From Undaria pinnatifida (Eukaryota; Sar; Phaeophyceae; Laminariales; Alariaceae), in contig JABAKD010000002.1 in NCBI GenBank assembly GCA_012845835.1, positions 24,842,518 through 24,906,517 of the forward strand: a stretch of DNA of 64,000 bases, given 5' to 3'. The translations under genes were made by a program, and so were the position numbers. Under the pieces are notes generated by a model. The model was given only the letters and a program-made list of their open reading frames with translations. It did not search any database and had not been told where the DNA came from. This document shows positions 47,549 to 59,500 of this stretch, one piece after another (positions within the stretch are counted from its first letter, which is position 1; every line of letters begins with the position of its first letter).

Positions 47549-50500
47549 TTACTCCGACACCGTCCGGTTGAGGCTGTCGACGACGCTCGGAGGGAGCAGC
47601 CCCAGCGACTCTGCAATCGCGATTTCCATTATTCGAGGGGACGGGTGGGGTGGGGCGGGGGGTAGGGCGGGCAAGCATTGCGTGGGCATGGGGGAGGGGC
47701 TCAGAGTCAGAGTCAGAATCTATTCGAAGGGTAAGCAGACAGACAGACGGGCACATTCGCGCACGTAACTGTCCTCCCACAGCTGGGCGGGTAAAAAAAA
47801 AATAACGGCATCACCACTACCACCACCACAAAGAACAAAAACAGCGCAAGCACCCGAATTCAAACACAGCTTGGAAGGAAAAAAAACAAGCTCACGATCA
47901 CCACAGCCACCACTCACCACCACCACCAACGACAGTACAAGAGCCGAAATACACCCACAATTGGGAAGGAAAAAAGCACGACGACCACCACGACCACCAC
48001 AACCACCATTACCACCACCAGCATCATCAACAAAACCACCATTCACCACCACACCACCACCACCATATTCACCACCACCACACGCACCGACGTCCGCCCA
48101 CAGCTTCGAGTTCCCTCGAATCATGGCGGCTGTTCGCTCGAAAAGCGACGGGAAGGCAACCCCGCCCGCAAGAACCAGCGTGCAGTTGTTGCCGCATGCC
48201 ACGTGAAGAATCTCTCGCCTGGGCCCAACCGGGCACACCAGCCGGGGGAGTGGAGGAGATATGGAACAGGGGGAGGGGGAAAGGTCAATGACTGCTATTA
48301 CGCTAATAAATGAGATGGCAGATATCGTAGAATATGATATCATGCCTGAAACGTGGCATATCAGCTATCCCTGATGTTTTGTGTCAACTTCGAGGAAAAA
48401 TGTGACAGCTACTGGCTTGGTTTGCGCCCGTTTAGCGGGCCGGATTAGTCGAGGGATGTGTTAATCGCGCACAACGACCCCCTCGGACATGACCACTACA
48501 TTCGGCGAATATCTGTAGCTGTACGGTGCGTTCGCCATTTGCTGACGATAGGCTAGAGCACCCCGTACGTTCTGTAACCTTTTATGTAGTGACAACCACA
48601 ACCTCGCCAGAGGACACAGCTTCAAAACATACTTCCAGCGAAACGACGATTTCATCACAACGACAACCTTGTTTTAAGGTAGACTTCGTCTTAAGGATGA
48701 TTTTGTCATCAGAAAGACACCAGAAAGACTACTTCGTCAAAGGGACGGCTTCATCGTCAGAAGGGCGACTTCGCCAGCAGAGGGAGTATTTCGTCAGAAG
48801 GACCATTTCGTCGGAAGGACGACTTTCCACAAAGACGATTTCGTCAGAATCGCGATTCGGTCGGAAGAAGGGTTTCGAAAGAAGAACGTTTTCTTCACAA
48901 AGAGATTTCGTCGAAAGCACGATTTCGTCACAGGGGAGATTTCGTCAAAAAGACATTTCGTCAGAAGGAAGGCTTCCATCAGGAAGACGATTTCGTAATA
49001 AAGAGCGATTTCGTCATCATAAAGAGCGACTTCGTTATCATAAAGAGCGATTTCGTTATCATGAAGAGCGATTTCGTCATCATAAAGAGCGATTTCGCCA
49101 TCATACATAGCGATTTCGTCATTATAAAGAAATATTTCGTTAGGATAACGATGTTATCAAACAGCCGCTATCGCCTCAAGGACGGGTCAAAAGGGAGGTA
49201 TCATAGAAAGGACGATTTCGCTAGAAGCACGATTTTGTCAGAAGGGTGATTTCGTTATCAGAAAGACGATTACGATTTCGTCAAAAGGAACTTTTTGTCT
49301 GAACATACGTTTGTCTTTGCTAGAAGGACGATTTCGTCTCAAGAAGGACGGGTGATTTCGTCAGAAGGCCGTTTACTTCAGAAGGGCGATCTTTCAAAAG
49401 AACGATTGCACCAGAAATACGATTTAGTATAATCCCATCGAACCTGTAAACCCATTTTGGGTGACACGTTACTTGGGAACTAGCATCGGGAGAGCTTTTG
49501 GGGCTCCAAGGCTTAAGGACGATTTCATCAGGAGGACAATTTCGTCATCAAGAGGACAATTTCGTCAAAAGAAAGACGAGTTCGTGAGAAGGACGACTGG
49601 ACGACAAGGGTGACTTTGTGAGAAGGGCAATTTCGTGAGAAACGGGGATGTCTGGAGTACAGAGGGGTAGCTCCCAAGTCCGTCTATGCTTACTAGAGAG
49701 GGTTGTACCTGGTTCTCTTGAGCGCTTGGACGAGGCGGGGGAAGTCCTCCCTAGTCGTAGACTCGTGCCCGAGCTGGCCTTTGTGGCCAGCGCCGAACGA
49801 CCACACCTGAAGGGGGTTAAAGGACACCGGAGGGAGGACCAGACCATGGCAAACGCGGGTGGGAAGGGAAGCGGGTAGGGGGGGTGGGAGGGAGGGAGGG
49901 AAGGAACGACGGAGGGAGGGAGGGACAAGGAATTGAGGGAAAGAAGGAGGGAGGGAGGAAGGGAGGCTGGGAAAAACAAACAAACGCTACTTCCGGCAAA
50001 AACCACCGCCTCAAACCCCAGGATTCACCTCCTCCCGCCCTCTTTCGCAACTTCTTCTCTAGGGCCGGCCTTTCTTTCTGAACACAAGACACTTCCTTCC
50101 CCTCCCCGCACCATCCCACCCTCCCCCCCCAACCCAGCAAAACCCAACCCAACCCAACCCAACCCACCCCCACCCCCACCCACCTCCCCGCTTTCTGACA
50201 CAGCAACCGAGTGCTCCCCGCCGCAAGCGATCTGCCGGATCTTGAGGTGCTGCAGCTTCTCTATGAGGCAGAAGTCCGCTTGGAAGGGGTGACCTCTCTC
50301 GTTTTGCGGGAACCCTTGGGGGCTGCCGAGGCCGAGCTGTCCCTGGTAGTTACGCCCGCACACGTACAGCTGCCCGTCCATCGTCAGAGCCGCGCTGTGT
50401 CCCCACCCCGCCACCACCTTCACGATGTTCTGCTCGTCCGGTTCCGGCCGACAACGGTGGGTGGGTGAGTGCACCAACAAGTCAACAACAAATCATCAAT

Positions 50501-53500
50501 GACAAAAAAAATGGATTACTCGTAGGGGTAGTGAATCGATGTTACAATTAAACGAATAGACCAACGGCAATATATTCAACGAATTAAAACATACAACAAT
50601 CAATCAACCAATCACTGCATGCCACAGGTTGTACAGCAGCAGAGTACGCGTTCGAAAAAGGGTTTGTTTACGACTGCCAAGCATTTTTACAAAAATATTC
50701 TAAATATGTCAGCTGTGAGTTCCACGAATTTAGGGTTGAAAGTCATCTTTGCAAGCAAGCTGCGTGATACAACGGCCCGTCGTTTCTAGGCAGTAAGTTG
50801 TCATGATTCATCATCGTTAATGGCACACTAAAATATATACAGCAGTAGTAGTAAAACCTAATCAATAGTAATAATGAACATCAAACCTGCAAATAAACAT
50901 GAAAATGACATATAAATAATGCACAGCGGCCGGGTTAGATAGATTACACAGCAGGGGGGGGAGAGGTCAGGGCCCCGGATGGACCGCCCTTCGCTACTGT
51001 ACGTAAAAAAATGTTGTCAGTATTTCAGAACTCCTCCCTCAAGCCATTTCTTATGCAGTCGGATTCCGCCAGTCGAAAACGGCCATTTTCGACTGGACTT
51101 TGTTTCGACTGGATTCTTCTGGTCCTTCTTCTTATCGTCAGTCGAGTCGATTTTATAGTTTTTGTGCTCTCCCTAGAGGCGGTTGGTGTGAGGGAGTACT
51201 GCTGTACAGCAGTCGAAATCGGTTGGCAGCTTTGTGCTTCGCGCTTTCTCCGCGAGCAACGGCTCGGCGAACCCTCGTCCCAGCGAGTTGGTGGCTTTGG
51301 GTTTAGCTGAAAGCCGCCAAAGCTACGTTCGTGGAGTTGCACTCAGCCGAGAGCCGCCAAAGCGACAGCAGCCGCAGCCGTTGTTGTCGGCATGGGATCG
51401 AGACCGCGCGCTGCTGCCGTCGTGTAATACACGCTGCTGGCGAGCAAAACTGGAATGCGCCACGCTGACTTGCTGCGAGAAGCAGCAGCTGGGATAGCCA
51501 AGCCAGCGTCAGCGCCTAGTATGATACTGCAGTGTGGTACTTGGTATGGGTGTGTGGCCGTGTGGCCGTGTGGGTGTGTGTTTGGTGGTGGGATGAGCGA
51601 TGCGATCGGTTCAAAAGAAAGGCCGTTTTCGACTGATAAATCCGAATGCATAAGAAATGGCCTCACAGTTGACGTATGAAATTTAATTTTTGAAAGATTT
51701 TACAGAAACTCCTCCCCCCGCAAAATAAAGTGCGTTTCTTCTCACCATTCCCACGAGAGACTCGACAAGCTGAGGGTTGGGGAGGAAGTAAGCGCCCTCC
51801 ATGTTCCGCGGCACGGTGAACGAGTTGCCTATGCCCAGCTGAGCCACTCGGTTGTGGCCCCACGCGTACACTTGACCCTGCCGCCGCCGCCAGCGACAAC
51901 ATTAGCAGCGGAGAGGCACAAACGGCGCGAAGGGCATCGCATTATCGTATTACAGCTTGCATAGACCATTAGGTTACAGATCACAAATATACAAAAACGC
52001 ATCACTCAAACTATATCACAGATACGAGTAGCATTAAAAATATCACGGATCACATGTCTGGGACACGTAAGAAGCGGCTATGAATCGACATCCCAGAACA
52101 AGATCCCACAGATCAACATATCAACTCTAGGCCGGAGATGTAGGTTTCAGATCTAGGTCTCAGATCAAGATCCCAGATCTAGGCCCCAGATCACGGATCA
52201 AGATTCCAGCTCAGTAGCACAGACCAACATCACAGATCAAGATCCTAGATCGAAATCACAGATCAAGATAACACATCAAGATAACAGATCAAGATCACCG
52301 ATCAAGATCACCGATCAAGATCACCGATCAAGATCACCGATCAAGATCACCGATCAAGATCACCCATCAAGTAACAGATCACAGATCAAGATCACAGATC
52401 AAGCACAGATCAAGATCACAGATCAAGATCACAGATCAAGATCACAGATCAAGATCACAGATCAAGATCAAAGATCAAGATCACAGATCAAGATCACAGA
52501 TCAATATCACAGATCAAGATCACAGATCAAGATCACAGATCAAGATCACAGATCAAGATCACAGATCAAGATCACAGATCAAGATCACAGATCAAGATCA
52601 CAAATCAAGATCAAGATCATAGATCAAGATCATATAGATCAAGATGATAGATCAAGATGATAGATCAAGATCATAGATCAATATCACAGATCAATATCAC
52701 AGATCAATATCACAGATCAAGATTATAGATCAAGATCACAGATCAATATCATACAATAATATGATAGATCCAGATCATAGACCATGCTCATAATCATAGA
52801 TCACTATCACAGATCATTATAATAGATCAACATTATAGATCAAGATCACCGATCAAGATAACACATCAAGATTATAGATCAAGATCATAGATCAAGAGCA
52901 TAGATCAAGACCACAGACCAAGACCACATATGAAGATCACAGATGATCAACATCACATAAGAAGATCACAGATGGTCAAGATCACAGATCAAGTTCACAT
53001 ATCACGATTACCGATCACGATCACAGATCACAGATCAAGATCACAGATTAAGACCACAGATCAAGATCACACATCAAGATTACAGATCAGCATCACAGAT
53101 TAGGATCACAGATCAGGATTAAAGATCAGGATCAAAGATCAGGATCATACATCAAGATCAAAGATCACGATCACAGGTCAAGATCACAGATAGAAGACCA
53201 TAGATTAAGATCACAGGTTAAGGTCACATACCAAACATCACAGATCAAGATCGCACATCAAGATCACAGATGAAGATCACAGATACCAGCCAGTCCGTGA
53301 CATACAAACGACCCGCCTGGCTACTCCCCTAGCCGTGGCAACGACAACAACACAACACACAACACCAGGATCCTCACAACATCACCTCTACCAACACACC
53401 CATCAACACCACAAACCAAAGGTCCGTCGATCGACAACATGCAGCAGAACCCCCCTCCCCCTCCCTTCGCACGCACCTGACAAGTGAGCGCCATGGTGTG

Positions 53501-56500
53501 GTACCCGCCGGGTCCGACGCTGATCTGCCTCACGAGCGCCTCACTTCCCCCCGAAAAAGTCAGAATCAGTCGCGGCTCCAGCACATCCTCCTTATCCCCG
53601 TGGCCCGTGTACTCGTGCTTCCCGAAGGCGTAGACGGTACCCTGCCTCGTCAACACGCATGAGTGCACCGACCCCGCGTAGACCTCCTTGACTTTGCTGT
53701 GCAGCCCTTCCACCCTGGAAAAAGTCCACGCATGGGACTAATTCAGATCCCTATATTCATGATATAACGCCATTCGGGACAGACAGATCCCTGATCTACA
53801 TGATCTGCATGGTCTATAGATCATGTTGTCGGGTGGGAGCCGATTGATCTGCATGCTATAAGTAGCACACATATCCCGCGCCGGATCTATAACCGCACAG
53901 ATCCTGCGCAACATACATTACACATACATATATATCACATCTACAGAATTAGGATCTAAATGGTCTAGATCATGATCTGTCGTACGCGTGATTACTTCAT
54001 CCCACCGCCTCCCCGAGGGTTATTCGGGGGGTACAGGGTAGGGTGAGGCTTACGGGGAGGGGTTGGGGTTGGGGTCGAGGCGGGGTGGGGGGGGGCAAGA
54101 GCGGGGGGGGGTGGCTGGAGGGGGTGGCTGGGGGGGGAGGGATTAAAAGTAACACTGTCCAAGCCGGCAGAAAACAAAAGACAAGATACTGTAGCTCTCG
54201 CTAGGAGCTCGGGCTGGTGGATACTTGTAGCTGTTATCAACCCAACCCCAACCAACCCAACCCAACAAAATTGCTATCTCCACCCCCTCCCAACTATCTT
54301 CTCCATCCCCCTTCCATCCCACGCCAACAGTATTCGATAAATTTGTTCAGCGTCCCTATCCACCCACCTGGAAGGCGTGTGTCGATCTTCAACGTCCCCT
54401 AGCCCCAGCCGGCCGTTTTCCCCGGCACCCCAAGTGTAGAGCTCCCCCGACGCCGTCACCGCCGCTGTGTATGCGAACCCGCACGCTACCTGCGCGCCCG
54501 CATATAGCAAGCGCAGAAACAGAACGATATCGTATAGGAAATAAACGTGTTTCGCGTCAGAGTAATCGGCGCCTGTAATAAACGATGCATGCGCCAATCA
54601 ACACCGCACAGAAACAGAAATACCCACCCACCCGCATCCCATCGCGCCACACCACACCACGCTCCACCGCGCCGCACCGCACCACACCGCACCGAACAAC
54701 CGTGTACCGCATCGCATCACACTGCACTGCACCGCTCCGCGCCGCGCTGCACTACACCGCACCGTACATCACCGTACTGCGCCACACCGCACCGAACAGC
54801 ATCGACGCGCATCGCACCGTACTGCCGAGGGTCAAAACGAACCTGAACGCAGGGGATTCCCTCGAGCGCCTCGATCCTCTTGGGAGAATCCGCCGGCTCT
54901 CTGTTGCCGTGCCCGAGCCGGCCGAAGCCGCCCCTGCCCCACGTGAAGATCTCGCCGCAGTCCGTCAACACCGCCGCGTGTTGCCCCCCGCAGCATACCT
55001 AAACAGCGCAGTCGCAGGCATACGTGGTGACACTGTTTGCTATGCGGGTGGTCTAGTTGGTACAAGTTATTAATAGTCGTATTATGCAGAGGAGTAGTAG
55101 CAGGAGCAGTAGCGAGTTGTAATGTAGTAGTACAACTATATCATCAGCAGCACAAGGCGGGGGCAACATTAAATATGTCTCTTCGATCTAGCCGGCGGGA
55201 AAAAAAAAGAATGCTCACCGAAGACCTCCGTCCCATTCTAGCCTCTGATCTTAAAAAAATCAGAGCAGTGTAAGCAAAAGCGCAACCGCTCCGATCCTCA
55301 CCTCCCCGCCCCCGCCTTCTGTGATAACATAGGTAGCGCAACAACTCAACATCACAGTTACGTTTTGGGTTTCGCACGGTATTGGAAGGCGATTTCCTTG
55401 CATACGAAACGGCAAGCGCAGGCAGCGTGGGCATGTGCGAAAAAGACAAATTAACTGATGAACTCTGTTTTCACTCTACCCAAACCTCTACTGCGCGCCA
55501 CCTACTGCATGCCCTACATCTGCACCCCCCCCCCCCCCCCCGCGCCTCCAGCCCACCCCACCTGCTGCACCGAGAGCCCTAGTAAGCCCTGCACCACCAC
55601 GGGAGACACATCCTGCATTCCGTCCACCCCGTCTCCACCCTCGTGGGGGGGTCCATCATCGACCACCCCCATGGAGAACACCACGCGCCGAGGGTCTGCA
55701 AGAGCCTGGAAGGCTTCGTAGAGCCCGCCGTGGGTCCACGTCAGCTCCTCGTAGCGCCCCGCGTTGACCCGCCACTTTGTTGTCCCGTCGGCGCCGACAC
55801 AGCCGCTGCCGCCGCCGCTACCACCACCACCACCACCACCACCACCACCACCACCACTGCTGCTACTGCCGCCGCTACCGCTGTAGCTACCGCTGCTGTT
55901 TCCAAGGTTGCTGCTACCGCTGCTGCTGCTGCTGCTGCTGCTTTGCTCTCCTTCTCCTCCTGCGGCGGTGCCTTTTTACATTTTGGTTGGTTGACCAAGT
56001 CAAGGGCAGGGCGGGAGACGGATGCGTACGGAACTTCTGTTACAATTGTGCTTCCATCATACGTATCGCAACAAGATTAAAAAAACACACCAGCTGCGAG
56101 ATCGAACATTTCGTCGAAACTCATATCTGCAAGCTGGGCGTGTTTCCCCGATCGCGCGTATTACTCGGTGTGTGTCCTCATTAAGATGTATTGCATCATA
56201 CCTGGTACCGCTCAGTCCGACAAAGTAAAGACCGTTTGGTCAACTACAGTAGTATGAGTACTCAAACGACCCCTACGTGTCCGGGCAGAGCGCTGTTCAC
56301 AAAATGACATTCTTTACGGGACCTTTTTCGTGGTTGAGCCAGTCAGAAGACGGGGCGGGACAAGCGTGAGCGCGTTGCTAGTCTTTTAAGAACTGATTTT
56401 TTCCATTAAAATTGTAAAAGCATCATACCCGATACCATATAAATAGCACTTTGTACGTATCGGTCATCAATAGTTGTTGAACCAGTCAAGGGGGTGCTTC

Positions 56501-59500
56501 AGGCTGGTTCAAGTAAAAACGACCAAATTCTCTCCCCCACGGATAACGCTTGCAGTATCTAGTCAAAGAGTGAATTTTTGGCATCACAGTGACCCCCATG
56601 ACTAGAGGAAGAGGGTGACATGGCCAAAAAAAAAGACCGGCCTCGGGCTGTCTCTACGAGCGAAAAACGTCCAATGACATATTTTCAATAATATCCAGGC
56701 TTTTTCCCAGCGGGGGCGAAAAAAAAAAATGCGCCGCGTTTTGCACGATCCCGTTGGACGTACTCCAAGGAATGTCTGTAGGACTTTTCGCGCAAAAAAT
56801 CGAAGATCTGACTTGCCTGTGTTCAACATTAAACATAATCTAGCGAAAAAACTGGATCCAACACTAAAAACAAGTCATTTAAAGGAAATAACGTATCTTA
56901 CTCTTTTTTACGCACAAAAGTCCAAATGTCCACGCCGTTTTTGAGAGATAGACCCTGAAATTTTGCACATGTGTTTTACATGCCTATTCCGAGGCCTGAC
57001 TCGATTTTTTTTGTTTTTTCGCCGAAAAAAAATGGGCTAAGGTGGTCCACATTTCCGGAAAAATCTTAACTGAAGAAAAACAGGCGAAAAAAACAAAAAA
57101 AAAAACATCGGGTGAGGTCTTCGCAAGGGCACATAAAAGACTCGTGCAAAAATTCACGGTCTGAATCGAAAAACGGCGTGGGCATTCGCCGTGGAATAAA
57201 TTTGTTTTGTTTTTACGTGGAACCAGCCTGCAGGAACAACAGCTTGTGCGTGCGCTTCTACTTGTTTTTCCATTGTACTTAGTACCTGGTAATCATTAAC
57301 GGTACATGATTGCGGACAGACATGAGTACACATCACAGCGTACGTCACGATCGTGGAAGAACTTGGAGCAAATCATTTAGGCCGCGATGCTGTTTTCCAG
57401 TATTAGCCGCTGCTTGAGGCGCGGCGGCGGTACGAACCTCGTTCACTTGCACGCAGACGATGGTCTAAGGGTGGATAGGCAATATCGTAGGCACATCCTA
57501 CTCCTCTCCCCATCCCTTCCCCTTCCCTGACAAAAAATCACCGCGCTACCGCAAAAAAAAAACGCTTCTACACAGATGCCACGGCAGCAGCGACCGCCAC
57601 CGTCGCAGCGGCAGCGGTTGACGAACAGGAGAAGGAATAAGAGGAACAAAAGGTAAATAAGGCGGCAATATAAATCAGAGGGAAAATCCATAGCCCCGGA
57701 ACGCAAAACAAAAAACGCAACAAAACATCAAAACTCTAAGCAACCAAAATCGGAGGAAAAGGCCACAATCCCAGGAGAAACCAAGACAAAACGACCCCCC
57801 CCCCCCCCCCCCTGAAACCCCACCCACCATCAGCGGCGACGATGGCCGCGGCGACAGCGGCCGGTCTTCGCCCTTCCCACTCCCTCCGCACAGACGACAA
57901 CAGCCGAGAGATACCCCTCTCCAGCGCCGCCCCCGTACCCCCCCTCCCTCCGCCCGCCCCCGCCCCCTCCCCCGCTCCTGCTCCCGCCCCCGTCCCACCA
58001 CCCGTCACCGCCGCCATCGCCGCCGCTGCCTCCGCTTCTCTCCGCTCCCTCCTCGCTGTTTCTGCATCCAGCACGATCACGTCGTCCCACCCTTCATCGC
58101 CAGCCCCCCCTCCCGCGCCGCCCGGGGCGGCCGCGCCTACACCCGCCGTGGCACCTCCTACACCATTCGCAGCACCCCCCGCTACACCACCCGCTGCACC
58201 CCCCCCTATACCGCTCGCAGCGCCCGCTCCGGCACCGCCCACAGCGCCCCCACCTACACCGTCCGCAGCGGTCCCTATACCACCGACGGCACACCCCATT
58301 ACACCGCCTGAGGCCGCGCGCGCGCCTGACGCTGCGCCCACGGCGGCAGCGCCTGCTGCTGCACCAGCGCCTGGGGTTGAGCCTGCTGCTGCCTCTGAAG
58401 CCGAGCCTGCGGCTGCGGCTGCGGAGACGCCCGGCGTGGCACCGGCGGCGGCGTTGGCGGCCGTCAGTTTGGCCACGGAGGCGGCAGTGGACGCTTCGAT
58501 CGCGGCTGCGGCAGCCGCGAAGGTACCGGGCGCCGCACCCACCATAGCCGTCGTGGTGGCGGCAGCAGAGGCGGTGGCCGTCGAGGAGGGCGACAAGGTA
58601 GTGGAGGAAGAGGACGTGGAGGAGGAAGCAGAGGATGAGGCGGAAGAGGAGGAGGAAGAGGGGGGTGGGGGAGGGTCTATCGCGGCGGGGACGGAACGCG
58701 ACGACTTCTGCCTGCGCGCCTTGGTGACCGCCGCCGCGGTGGTGAGGCGGGGGGTCGGCGGGTGGGGGCGGACGACATCGTCGTCGCCGCGGGAAGCGAT
58801 GTGCATCTTCAGAACGTCCAGAGTTTTGGACAGCTGCTCTCCGAACTGTAGTAAAAAAAAAGGGAGCAGAGGATGGGTAGGTGAGTGGGTGGTTGGGTGT
58901 TTGGGTGGGTCGGTAGGGGGGTGCTGAACAACGAAACCCTAATGTCCCTCACCATTTGGTTAGGAGGTACAAAATAATGCATTACCAATATCTAAGATGA
59001 AACTCTAACTTATTTATTCCTCAACAGAACCAACCTTGACATTGTTAAATGTATCTACTTATCAACAGAGCCAACCTCACGCTTGCAAAATTCAATAATA
59101 AGTAACATTATGAATGGTGTCCCAAAACATCTGCCTCTTACTGCCTAGTACGTATACATGAAATATAGCCGTGAAACGGATGAACTAATCCTTTTGTATT
59201 TCCGTTTCGTACACAGGTACTTCAATCAAGATCATGGAAAAACAACTACACAAAAAATAAGCAATGCACTTGTACATTTAGCCGGTATTGGTTCCTTGCT
59301 TCAACCTTCGTTGTGTGCGGAATCAAGGCTTTGAGCTCAGCCTTTTGTGATATAGTACCGTCCGGTAGTGACTGAGGGGAACCAGGGAGCCTGAGCGACA
59401 TGTTATTCCTAAGCTGTTCACGTGCTGAAAAACTGGAAGACTTCCTTCATCTGCGGCATCCATACAGGTGAACATTTGGAGATGAAGGATTTTATTAAAC

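Noticed and set aside
52050-53290. CRISPR-like array
   Set aside because: Units are contiguous 13-mers without unique spacers, in a eukaryotic intron.
57842-58927. A 361-codon Pro/Ala-rich plus-strand frame
   Set aside because: It is the complement of the Gly/Ala linker exon of the RCC1 gene, whose minus-strand frame is supported by splice phases on both sides.
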